Shown here: one piece after another, positions 17,137 through 26,661 of the stretch
How positions within the stretch are numbered: the stretch's first letter is position 1
Layout: each line of letters opens with the position of its first letter
NCBI RefSeq assembly: GCF_014644295.1
Contig: NZ_BMKK01000001.1
Span: forward strand, 884,415-948,414
Origin: Emticicia aquatilis
GTDB lineage: Bacteria; Bacteroidota; Bacteroidia; Cytophagales; Spirosomataceae
Length of the DNA stretch: 64,000 bases
Reading direction: 5' to 3'
Program-made: the position numbers and the translations under genes
The notes under the pieces: model-generated
What the model saw: the letters and a program-made list of their open reading frames with translations, nothing else
Told to the model about the DNA's origin: nothing
Databases searched by the model: none

Positions 17137-17604
17137 ATGGTAAATGATAATATGTTGGATGAATACGATAAAAAAATTCTGATTCAACTCGAAAAAGATG
17201 GTCGAAAACCCTACTCGGAAATAGCCAAACACCTAAATATATCGAATACGATGGTTCATCAGCGAGTTAATCGCATGAAGAAAATCGGTATTTTGAAAGG
17301 TGCAGGAATTATCCTCGACGAACGCAAACTTGGCTACGAATGGAGTGCTTTTACTGGCTTAGTTTTGAAGGAAGACTCTGATTCTAAGCTAATTATAGAA
17401 GAGCTACGTAAAATTCCCGAGGTAACTGAGTGTTACTATATTACAGGTCAATACACGCTTTACATAAGAATTGTGGCAAAATCGAACGAACACATGAGAA
17501 GTGTGTTATATGATAAAATAGACCATATTGCAGGAATTTTAAAAACCGAATCAATGATTGATTTTGGAGCAGCCTTCAAGCGAAATGTAAGTGTAGAGCT
17601 GTAA
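17137..17604 (+). CDS. Lrp/AsnC family transcriptional regulator
   Basis: 155 aa. An N-terminal AsnC-type HTH (LDEYDKKILIQLEKDGRKPY, then SEIAKHLNISNTMVHQRVNRM) is followed by the RAM ligand-binding domain (TGLVLKEDSD to IDFGAAFKR). The domain usually binds an amino acid and assembles into octamers. It is divergent from ornithine aminotransferase, so arginine/ornithine-dependent control of rocD and of itself is likely (inference from context). The start at 17137 could instead be the ATG at 17152. The intergenic region is very AT-rich and suits such a regulator. Confidence 0.9.
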   Translation: MVNDNMLDEYDKKILIQLEKDGRKPYSEIAKHLNISNTMVHQRVNRMKKIGILKGAGIILDERKLGYEWSAFTGLVLKEDSDSKLIIEELRKIPEVTECYYITGQYTLYIRIVAKSNEHMRSVLYDKIDHIAGILKTESMIDFGAAFKRNVSVEL

Positions 17605-17728
17605 TTAGTCAACAGTCAGAGGTCAACAGTCCGCAGTAATTGTTGCACACCTTCAAGAAAGGCTATAAATTTTCACATTTTCAGCAGAAAGCCAAATAAT
17701 ATTCGCCTTAGTCTATCAAAACAGTGGG

Positions 17729-17759
17729 TTGTAATATTAAAAACCAAATATTATTTTTG
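17729..17759 (+). promoter_or_regulatory. Putative promoter of the cysteine desulfurase gene
   Basis: TTG (17729-17731), 20-base spacer, TATTTTTG (17752-17759): a full match to the Bacteroidota -33/-7 pattern. The leader would be about 85 nt. Confidence 0.6.
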
Positions 17760-17786
17760 TAAAATATAATAAAAAATTTGTAAAAC

Positions 17787-17831
17787 GGAATGCCACTCGC
17801 AACCAATTATTGATTGCGGATAGACCATTCC
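17787..17831 (+). promoter_or_regulatory. Structured 5' leader of the cysteine desulfurase gene
   Basis: Outer arms GGAATG (17787-17792) and CATTCC (17826-17831) enclose the inner arms CGCAACCAAT (17798-17807) and ATTGATTGCG (17809-17818), which pair with one mismatch. It lies inside the predicted mRNA leader, 20 bases before the ATG. Confidence 0.5.
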
Positions 17832-17851
17832 CAACAAACTAAGCCTCTAAA

Positions 17852-19000
17852 ATGCCTAAAATTTATTTAGATAATGCCGCCACAACTCGCCTTGATGATG
17901 AAGTTTTGCAGGCAATGTTACCCCTGATGACCGAAAACTTCGGTAATCCTTCATCTATTCACTCGCACGGGCGACAAGTACGCTCGGCTATCGAAAAGGC
18001 ACGTAAGACCGTGGCCAGTCTGATTAATGCCTCTCCTTCAGAGATTTTCTTTACTTCGGGCGGTACGGAAGCTGATAACACAGCCATTACGGGTAGCATT
18101 GATACTTATGGTCTAAAACACGCCATTACTTCTCCAACTGAGCATCATGCGGTATTGCATACGCTTGAATATCTGGCAAAACAAGGCACAATTGAGTTAA
18201 GTTTCGTAAATCTTGATGAAAAAGGCCACGTTGACTTAGTGCATTTGGAGGAATTGTTAAGTACAAAACCACGAAGTTTGGTTTCGTTGATGCACGGAAA
18301 TAATGAAATCGGTAATCTGATTGATTTAGAAAAAGTAGGCGAAATCTGCAAAAAATACAATGCCATTTTTCATTCGGATACTGTACAAACGATGGGGCAT
18401 TATAAGCATGATGTACAAAATACGAAGATAGATTTTCTGGTTGGTGCTGCTCATAAATTTCACGGCCCAAAAGGTGTTGGTTTCTTGTATATCAATGCCG
18501 ATAATAAGATTCATCCGTTTATTCACGGTGGTTCACAAGAACGCAATATGCGTGGCGGTACAGAAAACGTGTACGGTATTGTAGGTTTAGCCAAAGCTCT
18601 CGAAATAGCCTACAAAGAAATGGAGCAACACAAAACACATATTGAAGGCTTAAAAAGCAGAATGATTGAAAAACTGAAAGCCGCCATTCCTGACGTAAGA
18701 TTCAACGGTGATTCGGATAATTTAGAGCGTAGCCTTTACACGGTTCTGAATGTAAGCCTTCCACCAAGCGAAGACAATGACATGTTACTCTTCAACCTTG
18801 ATATTGCTCAAATTTCGTGTTCTGGTGGTAGTGCTTGTACGAGCGGCTCAGATGTAGGTTCGCACGTACTGGGGGCCTTAAACGTACAGCCAGAGCGTGG
18901 AAATGTTCGCTTCTCTTTCGGAAAATATAATACTGTTGAAGAAATTGATAAAGTAGTTGAAGTGGTAACTGGTTTATACGGGTCTGTTCCGAAGGCCTAA
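17852..19000 (+). CDS. Cysteine desulfurase (IscS/NifS family)
   Basis: 382 aa PLP enzyme that takes sulfur from cysteine for Fe-S clusters and thio-modification. Visible motifs: YLDNAATT at the start, GNPSSIHSHGR, FTSGGTEADN, HSDTVQTMGH, and the PLP lysine in GAAHKFHGPKGVGFLYI. The mobile-loop Cys lies in SCSGGSACTSGSD, as in group I enzymes. No IscU, SufU or tRNA thiolase gene is adjacent, so the sulfur acceptor is unknown. It is a single gene with a strong promoter match, a structured leader and a downstream hairpin. Confidence 0.93.
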   Translation: MPKIYLDNAATTRLDDEVLQAMLPLMTENFGNPSSIHSHGRQVRSAIEKARKTVASLINASPSEIFFTSGGTEADNTAITGSIDTYGLKHAITSPTEHHAVLHTLEYLAKQGTIELSFVNLDEKGHVDLVHLEELLSTKPRSLVSLMHGNNEIGNLIDLEKVGEICKKYNAIFHSDTVQTMGHYKHDVQNTKIDFLVGAAHKFHGPKGVGFLYINADNKIHPFIHGGSQERNMRGGTENVYGIVGLAKALEIAYKEMEQHKTHIEGLKSRMIEKLKAAIPDVRFNGDSDNLERSLYTVLNVSLPPSEDNDMLLFNLDIAQISCSGGSACTSGSDVGSHVLGALNVQPERGNVRFSFGKYNTVEEIDKVVEVVTGLYGSVPKA

Positions 19001-19013
19001 CCCCTTTCTTGAA

Positions 19014-19053
19014 CTTTTCTTTTGGTCTTACTCTCAGGTCTGACCAAAAGAAA
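19014..19053. terminator. Hairpin between the cysteine desulfurase and DUF5662 genes
   Basis: TTTCTTTTGGTC and GACCAAAAGAAA pair around a loop of about 15 bases; the T-run is part of the stem, so termination is plausible but weak. Confidence 0.55.
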
Positions 19054-19066
19054 TACTTCGTATCTA

Positions 19067-19753
19067 TTATCCTAAATACAACTTCTGCTCTTCCTTTCTG
19101 ACCTTAAATCCCATCTTTGAAAGATAATCAGCTGTAAGATTGGCAGTATATGGATGCCATAAAAATTGTGGCAAGTTTTTGGGTAGCCATTCTTGAAAAT
19201 TCGTACCGTAACTTATCGAAGCACCAATCCAATCGGCTATCATTTCACCCACATATATACTTGGCATAGGTAGAGGGGTTGTAGTCCCATTGCGTTCCAC
19301 ACTCAACCAATACTCAGGATGATGAGCATTCTGCAATTTATGATGATGCCACGCTCGTTGGAACAACGACTGGGTTGGCTTAGGATTCTTGAAATCGTGT
19401 ACGGCATATCCGTAGGCCTCTTGAACTGAAAACTTGGAAAGGTCGTGTCTCCAAAGATTATACCTAAACTGCTCTACTGGGTCGTTTGGATGTGGGTTAT
19501 CCGATAGGGATAGTAACTCTATAAACCATTTTTCTTTCAGGAAGTCCATTCCAGCTTTGCGAACTTCTATTTTATGAGGAATCACCTTATTGATAAAGTA
19601 ATTTTCAACTAAATTCCAAACCTCATCATCTTCATAATCATGACTCTCCACATCAAAACGTTCGTATAATAAACGTACCAGTTTTTGTGCATCATGCTTG
19701 TTATCACAAAACAATGAAAAGATTTTTTGCTCAAAGATACGTCGTTTATTCAT
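19067..19753 (-). CDS. DUF5662 family protein
   Basis: 228 aa, cytoplasmic, no signal or membrane segment. LWRHDLSKFSVQEAYGY, AWHHHKLQNAHHPEYW and MPSIYVGEMIADWIGAS fit the DUF5662 pattern, where conserved His and Asp residues (HDLSK, HHH, EM-DW) suggest a metal site reminiscent of HD-type hydrolases. I know of no assigned function. It ends beside the cysteine desulfurase hairpin and precedes the TonB receptor terminator, so it is probably its own unit. Confidence 0.7.
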   Translation of the reverse strand: MNKRRIFEQKIFSLFCDNKHDAQKLVRLLYERFDVESHDYEDDEVWNLVENYFINKVIPHKIEVRKAGMDFLKEKWFIELLSLSDNPHPNDPVEQFRYNLWRHDLSKFSVQEAYGYAVHDFKNPKPTQSLFQRAWHHHKLQNAHHPEYWLSVERNGTTTPLPMPSIYVGEMIADWIGASISYGTNFQEWLPKNLPQFLWHPYTANLTADYLSKMGFKVRKEEQKLYLG

Positions 19754-19776
19754 AGGTAATAGGGTTCGGATAATGC

Positions 19777-19803
19777 AAAAACCCCCACTAAATAGTGAGG
19801 GTT
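19777..19803 (-). terminator. Intrinsic terminator of the TonB-dependent receptor gene
   Basis: Minus strand AACCCTCACTA/TAGTGGGGGTT with a T-run to 19777. Confidence 0.85.
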
Positions 19804-19829
19804 CTTGACGTAATTGATTCTTGGAAGAA

Positions 19830-22800
19830 TTATTCGAAAATATAACGAATTCCGAATTGTCCTTGCCAAACGTTGTTAATATTAATACTTTTCACAAAAG
19901 CATCACGTAATAAGATAGTTGTTCCATCCACTACTTGAGTAGCCATACGGTAAGAAGGAACACCAGCAGCACTGATAGATGCTAAGCTCAACGGGTTTGT
20001 ACCTGTTGTTGACATAGCAACACCCCACTTGTTGTTAAGAAGGTTACCTACGTTCAATACGTCAAAACGTAAACGAATAGTATTTTTCTTGCCTTTTTTG
20101 CCAGTAGCTACATAGAAATCTTGCTCAACTGTGAAGTCAAAACGAGTTAAAGATGGCACAGCAGCACCATTTCTTTCAGAGTACTGACCACGTTTTGTAC
20201 TTAAATAAGGGTGATTGCTGATATATGTTTCAAAAGCTGTTGCTTGTTGCTCAGGCGAGAAAGTAACGGCTGTTGCACCCGAACCTACTGTCAATGCAGT
20301 AAAAGTAAGGTCTGAAGCTTTGTTTGGAACAAAGATAAGGTCGTTGTTTTGACCATCACCATTCAAGTCATTACCGTAAGTATAAGAAACCTTAAAGCCA
20401 CTGTTTGAAACCATACCCAAAGTAAACATTGTAGAACCACCTAATTTACCACCATAGTTGATACGGTAGTTTACATAACCTACTAAACGGTGACGTAAGT
20501 CGTTATCTGACCAAGAAGGAGTTAAATAGTTTTGTCCTTGTACAGTTGGGATATTAGCTAATACAGTACTTGCAACCGACTGTAAGTCTTTTGCTTTAGA
20601 GTATGTATAACCAATCATTCCACTGAAACCTTTAGTAGCTGTCTTTTCTAATTTAGCTGTTAAAGAGTAAGAGTAACCTTCTTTTGTGTTAGTCAAGATA
20701 AATGCGTTTGTATTAGCAGCATTGATAAAACGAGCTGGGTTTACAGCATTTCCTGATAAACCAGAAGCAGGGAAACGGTCACGAGTATCTGGGCCAGTAA
20801 ATTTAGTTGTTGGTGATTTTAAGTTACCATCAATATAACGAAGAGCCTGAATATTATCATTGTAGATACCTTCAACTGTACCGATTAAGCCCCAAGGTAA
20901 TTTTTGGTCAATCGCTAAGCTGCTTTTCCAAATAATTGGGTTTTTAAGATTATCAGTCGATGCGTTGATTACATAAGCAGGAAGCTTAGTAATATCAGTA
21001 GTAGTTGGTTTGAAACGACTTGGGTCTGTTGTAAACGGATAAGCAGTTGTATTAGTAAAGTTTAATACCGCTGTATTTACACCATTATTACCCAATTGGT
21101 TCGAAACCAATACTTGTGGAATACGTGAAACGAAGATACCTGTACCACCACGGATTTGCGTGCTTTTATCTCCTTTTACGTCATAGTTAAAACCTAAACG
21201 AGGAGTTACGATTACCTTATTACTTGGGAATGCTCCAGTTGAGATTTTCAAATCAGCATTGTTCTCATCTTTGTAAGTTAAACCTGCTACAACTGGGTTA
21301 TTGAAGTCTGTAGCGTATTTATCGTTATAATCAAATACATCTAAACGAACACCCGCTGTAACTTTCAAACGAGGATTAACAGAATATTCGTCTTGTAAGT
21401 AAGTTGAATATGTATTTTGTTTCAAAGTTTGTAAAGGCTCTCCACCGTCTGGTAACAATGAATAACGGTAGTTGAAACGTGCTACTGGAACTGGAGAAAC
21501 TGCAAGATTTGGATTAGCTTTATAAGCCAAAGCAGCTGTTTTGAAATCAGCGATAGAGTTAAATACCCAAACACCATTCGACGCTGGGAAGAACACGTTG
21601 TTAGATTGGAATGCTTCGTAAGATAAACCAAAAGTGATATTGTGTTTTCCAGCAAAATAACTCAAGTTATTCGTTACGTTGAACGTAGAATAATTCAATT
21701 TGTTATTAGGCGTGAATGGGTCGAAACCTACTGAAGTATAAGTACTTCCTGCATTCAAAATATCAACTGTTGGGAAAACAGCAGTGCGGTAAGTACGGTC
21801 TTCGATTTGCTTATTATAAGTAGCAATTAAGTTGTTAGCAAATTTACCCTTGAAGTTAGAGTTTAATTCAGCTACAAACGAACGAGTATTATCTGCAATC
21901 TTGTAACCAGTATTTTGTGGTGATAATGCTAAGGCCGAGTTTGTACGGTTACCATTACCTGCTGTATTACTACTATTACTATTACTGATGATAGCATCTG
22001 AACCAGAATCGTGATGTGAATAACGCACTGATAATTTATGGTTGTTATTGATGTTATAATCTAAACGAACCAAACCTTTCTTACTATTAATTTCGTTGTT
22101 GAAACCATCAAGCTCACCAGCTTCCCATCCGAAGTTAGAGCTCATGAAACTTGCTAAATCTTGTAAGTCAGCGTAAGTAGTACGAGATACGTTACCAGTT
22201 GCACCAGAGCGGTTAGCCGACCATGTAAGTGCTGGTGTAGAGCTATTAAACATTTCAAAGTTAGCAAAAATAAACAATTTATCTTTGATGATTGGAGCTC
22301 CAACTCTGAAACCAAACGTTTTTTCGTTGATATTTACTGGTGGTAACTCTTTACCATCTGCTTTCTTACCAACCATGTCACTTCCTCTTGTGAGGTAATA
22401 TACTGAACCAGTTACGTCGTTTGTTCCTGAACGAGTTACGGCGTTGATACCAGCACCCGCAAAACCTGATTGACGAACGTCAAAAGGAGCAATGTTGATT
22501 TGTACTTGCTCAATCGCATCAAGAGATACGGCAGTTGTACCAGTACGTCCACCTGCTTGTGATGAGCTACCTAAACCGAAACCATTATTGAAAACCGAAC
22601 CATCAATAGTGAAGTTATTCAAACGGCTATCTTGACCAGCAAAAGAACGACCATTACTGTAAGCATTATATTTAGTAATGTCATCAATAGTACGACCAAT
22701 AGTTGGTAAACTATTAACAGCATTTAAACCCAAAGTTGTAGAAGCACCCGTACGGCTCGATGAAATGATATCCGAACGTCCTGATGTAACTTTGATTTCA

Positions 22801-23162
22801 TCAAGGAATGTACCTGCCTCATCTAATTTAACGTCAACGTTAGCAGCAGAACCTAAGCTGGTGATAACACCTTCTTTTACTGCTTCTTTGTAACCTACAA
22901 ATGTAAATGTAACTTTATATGGTCCACCAACACGAACCGAAGGAAGTATATAACGACCCGCAGAGTTTGAAACCGTACCATATTTAGTACCTGATGGTAC
23001 GTGAACTGCAACAACCGTTGCACCTGGCAAACCTTCGCCTTTAGCGTCTGCTACTAAACCGCTAATCGAAGAGGTTGTTACCTGTGCAAAGCCTTGAAAA
23101 GCAAAAAGAATCCCAACAAGTAGGCTGAGAGCCCCTCGCAAAAAAGTAAATTTTCGCATCAT
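19830..23162 (-). CDS. TonB-dependent receptor, Oar-like, with carboxypeptidase-regulatory N-terminal domain
   Basis: About 1110 aa. I start at the tandem ATGATG at 23162 ([17 protein letters not shown]), which begins a Sec signal peptide ending at GFAQ. Residues 28-110 are a CarboxypepD_reg-like beta sandwich ([19 protein letters not shown]). The plug follows ([32 protein letters not shown], typical of Oar-like receptors), then a long beta barrel ending in [10 protein letters not shown] with terminal aromatic. There is no SusD partner, so this is not a classical polysaccharide-utilisation pair. The ligand is unknown. Confidence 0.88.
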   Translation of the reverse strand: MMRKFTFLRGALSLLVGILFAFQGFAQVTTSSISGLVADAKGEGLPGATVVAVHVPSGTKYGTVSNSAGRYILPSVRVGGPYKVTFTFVGYKEAVKEGVITSLGSAANVDVKLDEAGTFLDEIKVTSGRSDIISSSRTGASTTLGLNAVNSLPTIGRTIDDITKYNAYSNGRSFAGQDSRLNNFTIDGSVFNNGFGLGSSSQAGGRTGTTAVSLDAIEQVQINIAPFDVRQSGFAGAGINAVTRSGTNDVTGSVYYLTRGSDMVGKKADGKELPPVNINEKTFGFRVGAPIIKDKLFIFANFEMFNSSTPALTWSANRSGATGNVSRTTYADLQDLASFMSSNFGWEAGELDGFNNEINSKKGLVRLDYNINNNHKLSVRYSHHDSGSDAIISNSNSSNTAGNGNRTNSALALSPQNTGYKIADNTRSFVAELNSNFKGKFANNLIATYNKQIEDRTYRTAVFPTVDILNAGSTYTSVGFDPFTPNNKLNYSTFNVTNNLSYFAGKHNITFGLSYEAFQSNNVFFPASNGVWVFNSIADFKTAALAYKANPNLAVSPVPVARFNYRYSLLPDGGEPLQTLKQNTYSTYLQDEYSVNPRLKVTAGVRLDVFDYNDKYATDFNNPVVAGLTYKDENNADLKISTGAFPSNKVIVTPRLGFNYDVKGDKSTQIRGGTGIFVSRIPQVLVSNQLGNNGVNTAVLNFTNTTAYPFTTDPSRFKPTTTDITKLPAYVINASTDNLKNPIIWKSSLAIDQKLPWGLIGTVEGIYNDNIQALRYIDGNLKSPTTKFTGPDTRDRFPASGLSGNAVNPARFINAANTNAFILTNTKEGYSYSLTAKLEKTATKGFSGMIGYTYSKAKDLQSVASTVLANIPTVQGQNYLTPSWSDNDLRHRLVGYVNYRINYGGKLGGSTMFTLGMVSNSGFKVSYTYGNDLNGDGQNNDLIFVPNKASDLTFTALTVGSGATAVTFSPEQQATAFETYISNHPYLSTKRGQYSERNGAAVPSLTRFDFTVEQDFYVATGKKGKKNTIRLRFDVLNVGNLLNNKWGVAMSTTGTNPLSLASISAAGVPSYRMATQVVDGTTILLRDAFVKSININNVWQGQFGIRYIFE

Positions 23163-23249
23163 GTTTTTTTTGGAGTTAGAAATGTTTGAAGTAAAAATCA
23201 TTAGTGGTTTTTAAATTTCCACAACAAAGGTCTTAAAAATTTTCTCTAA

Positions 23250-23290
23250 AAAAAACAAGCACCTATCCTTTTTATTTGGATAAGTGCTTG
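23250..23290 (-). terminator. Intrinsic terminator of ribBA
   Basis: Minus strand CAAGCACTTATCC/GGATAGGTGCTTG (one wobble) followed by eight T. Confidence 0.9.
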
Positions 23291-23380
23291 AACTACAAGT
23301 TTTTATAAGATTTTTAATGAAAAATATTGATAAAATTCAATTTCTAATCGTTAAGAAATTGTTATGCGTGCCTAATATTT

Positions 23381-24586
23381 TTAAGAACCCATAATTTTAT
23401 GCCCCATTTTATCTCGTTTGGTTTGCAAATATGCAATGTTATGAGGATTTGCGGGTATCTCAATCGGAATCGAATCTATGATTTCTAAACCGTAGCCAAT
23501 CAAACCCGCTCTCTTTTTAGGATTATTTGAAATCAATTTCATTTTTTTGATTCCTAAATTTCTCAAAATTTGAGCACCTACTCCATAATCACGTTCATCC
23601 ATTTTGAAACCTAATTCGAGATTTGCTTCTACGGTATCACGCCCCATTTCTTGCAATTTATAGGCTTTTAGTTTATTCAACAATCCAATGCCACGTCCTT
23701 CTTGGTTCATGTATAGTATAACGCCTTTGCCTTCTTTCTCCACTAATTCCATGGCGGCATGAAGTTGCGGCCCGCAATCACAACGACACGAACCAAAAAT
23801 ATCGCCCGTTACACACGAAGAATGTACACGCACCATAACGGGTTCGTCTTCTTCCCAAGTACCTTTGATAAGTGCTAAATGCAGTTGGTCGTTATCAAGC
23901 TGGCGAAAAGCCACCATATCAAAATTACCCCATTCGGTTGGCATATTTACACCTATTTCACGCTTTATCAAAGATTCTTTTTCGAGACGATACTCAATTA
24001 AATCTTTGATACTCACTAATCTAAGGTTAAACTTCTTAGCAATTTCAAGTAATTGCGGTAAGCGTGCCATTGTGCCGTCTTCGTTGAGAATTTCAATCAA
24101 AACACCTGCGGGTTGAAGCCCAGCCAGAACGGCCAAATCAATAGCGGCTTCGGTGTGGCCAGAACGACGAATTACGCCACCTTCGGCTGCACGCAATGGA
24201 AAAATATGCCCTGGACGACCCAAATCCTCAGGTTTAGTGGCAGGATTTACGAGTGCTTGAATGGTTTTAGCACGGTCGCTGGCCGAAATACCAGTCGTAC
24301 AACCATTGCCCAATAAATCGACTGAAACCGTAAAAGCGGTTTCGTGTTGGGCTGTATTTTTGCCCACCATCATATCTAATTCGAGTTCTTCGCAACGCTT
24401 ACGAGTAAGAGGTGTACACATTAAGCCTCTACCCTCTTTCACCATGAAATTAACCATTTCGGGCGTAGTTTTTTCGGCAGCACATATAAAATCACCTTCA
24501 TTCTCACGGTCTTCGTCATCAACAACGATGATTATCTCTCCATTACGAATTGCTTCGATTGCATCTTCTATGCGGTCTAATTTCAT
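23381..24586 (-). CDS. ribBA: Bifunctional 3,4-dihydroxy-2-butanone-4-phosphate synthase / GTP cyclohydrolase II
   Basis: 401 aa; makes both riboflavin precursors. Residues 1-200 are RibB ([14 protein letters not shown] with the acidic metal site, [19 protein letters not shown]). Residues 205-400 are RibA, with the zinc cysteines in [18 protein letters not shown] and the catalytic [13 protein letters not shown]. Both halves look intact, including the RibB His and Glu residues. No other rib gene is adjacent. A TACCTTTG box 57 bases upstream is the likely promoter; the short leader leaves no room for an FMN riboswitch. Confidence 0.96.
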   Translation of the reverse strand: MKLDRIEDAIEAIRNGEIIIVVDDEDRENEGDFICAAEKTTPEMVNFMVKEGRGLMCTPLTRKRCEELELDMMVGKNTAQHETAFTVSVDLLGNGCTTGISASDRAKTIQALVNPATKPEDLGRPGHIFPLRAAEGGVIRRSGHTEAAIDLAVLAGLQPAGVLIEILNEDGTMARLPQLLEIAKKFNLRLVSIKDLIEYRLEKESLIKREIGVNMPTEWGNFDMVAFRQLDNDQLHLALIKGTWEEDEPVMVRVHSSCVTGDIFGSCRCDCGPQLHAAMELVEKEGKGVILYMNQEGRGIGLLNKLKAYKLQEMGRDTVEANLELGFKMDERDYGVGAQILRNLGIKKMKLISNNPKKRAGLIGYGLEIIDSIPIEIPANPHNIAYLQTKRDKMGHKIMGS

Positions 24587-24643
24587 CTATTTGGTATGTT
24601 TATGTCTTTTTTCAGAGAACAGTTTTGTTGTACAAAAGATTTG

Positions 24644-24651
24644 CAAAGGTA
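24644..24651 (-). promoter_or_regulatory. Putative ribBA -7 promoter box
   Basis: TACCTTTG on the minus strand; a TTG lies 22 bases further upstream, slightly long for the usual spacing. Confidence 0.45.
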
Positions 24652-24689
24652 AAGGAATTTAAAGAAATTGACTCAAAAATATAATTCCA

Positions 24690-25232
24690 ATGAGTGAAGT
24701 AAAGATAAATAAAACCATGATTGTTCGGCAACTTGAAAGTACAGATTTTGACAACTTGCTCTTTTATTTAGAAAAACTAAGTGCCGCTACTCGCAGTAGA
24801 TTTGCTCCTCATGCCTTTGATTTACCCACAATCAAGCTTTTTTATGCTACCGAAAGCCGCAACACAGGCTTTATCATCGACGATAGCTACTCAAAAGAAA
24901 TCGTTGCTTATACTATCATTAAATTAGGTTATGTACCAAAAGATAAACTCAGACTTGAAGCCTATCAATTTCAGCTTCAACCAACAACCGATTGCACTTT
25001 TGCACCATCGGTGGCAGATGCGTGGCAAGGTAAAGGCTTAGGAAATCTCCTGTTTGACTTTATAAAAAATGATTTACGAAACAAAGGAATAAAACGAGTG
25101 ATTTTGTGGGGAGGTGTGCAAGCCAGTAATGCAAAGGCCATCAATTATTATTCTAAACAAGGCTTTCGGACAATTGGAAAGTTTGTAAATAAAGGAATTG
25201 ATAATTTTGATATGGTTTTGGAGTTGGAATAA
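24690..25232 (+). CDS. GNAT family N-acetyltransferase
   Basis: 180 aa, cytoplasmic. The acetyl-CoA motif A is visible as SVADAWQGKGLGNLLFDFI, preceded by the beta4 strand and followed by IKRVILWGGVQASNAKAINYYSKQGFRTIG (motif B). The N-terminus, MSEVKINKTMIVRQLESTDF, is a standard GNAT start. The substrate cannot be told. It is divergent from ribBA and closed by a terminator that overlaps the promoter region of the next operon. Confidence 0.85.
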   Translation: MSEVKINKTMIVRQLESTDFDNLLFYLEKLSAATRSRFAPHAFDLPTIKLFYATESRNTGFIIDDSYSKEIVAYTIIKLGYVPKDKLRLEAYQFQLQPTTDCTFAPSVADAWQGKGLGNLLFDFIKNDLRNKGIKRVILWGGVQASNAKAINYYSKQGFRTIGKFVNKGIDNFDMVLELE

Positions 25233-25268
25233 AACAAACTTTCACAAATTCTTGGAAGTTTGTTTTTA
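25231..25268 (+). terminator. Intrinsic terminator of the GNAT gene
   Basis: AAAACAAACTT (25231-25241) pairs with AAGTTTGTTTTT (25256-25267), then T/A-rich. Confidence 0.75.
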
Positions 25269-25282
25269 TTTATATATATTTG
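25252..25282 (+). promoter_or_regulatory. Putative promoter of the GbsR-DCC-epimerase operon
   Basis: TTG (25252-25254), 20-base spacer and TATATTTG (25275-25282), ending only 3 bases before the ATG at 25286; suggests a leaderless transcript. Confidence 0.5.
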
Positions 25283-25285
25283 TGT

Positions 25286-25792
25286 ATGAAAACAGATGAA
25301 ATAAAAACACAGTTTGTTCAGGCATGGGGAGTACTTGGTACATCGTGGGGAATTAGCCGCTCAACCGCACAAGTTCATGCTCTTATGTTATTGAGTAGTT
25401 CGGAACTTAGTACTGAGGATATTATGCAACAATTACAGCTTTCGAGAGGTAATGTAAATATGGTTTTGAGAGAGCTTGTCAACTGGAATCTTATCTATAA
25501 ACAAACAAAACCAGGCGATAGAAAGGAATATTTTATTGCCGAACACGATATTTGGCAAATTGCTACCCGAATTATTACCGAGCGAAAAAAGCGTGAGATT
25601 ATGCCTGCTAAACAAACCGTAAAAGCCCTGCTTAACTCAACAACTGATGCCAAAGATAGCGAACAGGTACACATAAAAAATATGCTTACCGAACTCAATA
25701 GCTTTATCGAGCAGATGGATGCAATGAGCGAGTTATTATTAAAAGTAGAAAAGAACGCTCTTCTTAAAAATGTTTTGAAAATGATTAGTTAA
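25286..25792 (+). CDS. GbsR/MarR family transcriptional regulator
   Basis: 168 aa from the ATG at 25286; an in-frame TTG 6 bases earlier is less likely. The N-terminal segment FVQAWGVLGTSWGISRSTAQVHALMLL and the winged helix LSTEDIMQQLQLSRGNVNMVLRELVNW, with the wing KPGDRKEYF, are typical of GbsR-type regulators. In Bacillus GbsR senses choline; that ligand need not apply here. It is followed 36 bases later by the DCC membrane protein and then by the epimerase, so it probably controls its own operon. Confidence 0.88.
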   Translation: MKTDEIKTQFVQAWGVLGTSWGISRSTAQVHALMLLSSSELSTEDIMQQLQLSRGNVNMVLRELVNWNLIYKQTKPGDRKEYFIAEHDIWQIATRIITERKKREIMPAKQTVKALLNSTTDAKDSEQVHIKNMLTELNSFIEQMDAMSELLLKVEKNALLKNVLKMIS

Positions 25793-25828
25793 TTTTTTTA
25801 TTACAAATTTTCATAAATTCCTGAAACT

Positions 25829-26650
25829 ATGAGAACTTTAAATAACTACAAACTTCTAATTGATAAAGATTGTCCGATGTGTCAACTTTATGGAGGTGCG
25901 TTTGAAAAGACAGGCATGATTGAGCAAGGAACTTGCAGTCCGTATCAGACGATTGATACTTCAGTAAGCAATAGCGTTGACATGAACAAAGCACGTAACG
26001 AAATTGCTTTTTACAATACTCAAACCCAAGAAGCACTCTACGGCCTAGATGCTTTAGTGTATATAATTACCCATAGTTTCTCATTTCTAAAACCCATCTT
26101 AAAAAACATAGTTGTTGAGTTTTTTCTACGAAAACTATACAAATTCATCTCTTTTAATAGAAAAATAATTGCTCCGAGTTCACCACAACTCAATGAAAGA
26201 GTCTGCGTACCTGACCTTAACCTAAAATACCGATTCCTGTATATACTTCTTGTAGTTATAGCTTCTTCTACTGTTTTGTTTCATTTCACGAAACCGATTA
26301 ATGAGTTTATGGGTTGGAAAAATCACTTAGGTAGAGAATTTTTGGTTTGTTTGGGGCAGCTTGTCTGGCAGAGTGTAATTTTATATAAACTTCCCAAAGA
26401 TAAACTCCTTGATTATCTCGGCAATATGATGACGGTCTCATTGATTGGGACATTACTGCTTATTCCTATGCTCTTGATTAACAATCAACTACCACTTTTA
26501 CATTTGGCATATTTTGGGTTGGTTGTAGGCTTCATGTTTTTTGAGCATATCAGACGATGTAAAATCTTAGACATTGGTTGGCTTCCATCTATTTCATGGC
26601 TGATTTATCGAGTTTTTGTATTATTCATTATCGGCTTTGTTATCCACTAA
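25829..26650 (+). CDS. DCC-family thiol-disulfide oxidoreductase-like domain fused to a membrane region
   Basis: 273 aa. The N-terminus carries DKDCPMC, the DxxCPxC signature of the DUF393/DCC family, a thioredoxin-like fold. From about residue 130 there are roughly four to five hydrophobic helices (FLYILLVVIASSTVLFHF, GTLLLIPMLLI, LAYFGLVVGFMFFEHI, LIYRVFVLFIIGFVI). The DCC domain is presumably cytoplasmic and the second part membrane-bound. It lies between GbsR and a TIGR01777 epimerase. The redox partner is unknown. Confidence 0.75.
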   Translation: MRTLNNYKLLIDKDCPMCQLYGGAFEKTGMIEQGTCSPYQTIDTSVSNSVDMNKARNEIAFYNTQTQEALYGLDALVYIITHSFSFLKPILKNIVVEFFLRKLYKFISFNRKIIAPSSPQLNERVCVPDLNLKYRFLYILLVVIASSTVLFHFTKPINEFMGWKNHLGREFLVCLGQLVWQSVILYKLPKDKLLDYLGNMMTVSLIGTLLLIPMLLINNQLPLLHLAYFGLVVGFMFFEHIRRCKILDIGWLPSISWLIYRVFVLFIIGFVIH

Positions 26651-26661
26651 ATACTAAAATC

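Noticed and set aside
17610..17640. GTCAACAGTCAGAGGTCAACAGTCC tandem-looking motif as a regulatory site
   Set aside because: Low-complexity drift; related weak strings occur at 9921 and 31128, but no consistent unit or position was found.
23163..23380. FMN riboswitch upstream of ribBA or a receptor-linked switch
   Set aside because: The ribBA leader lies on the other side of the gene and is only about 55 bases; no conserved aptamer pattern seen.
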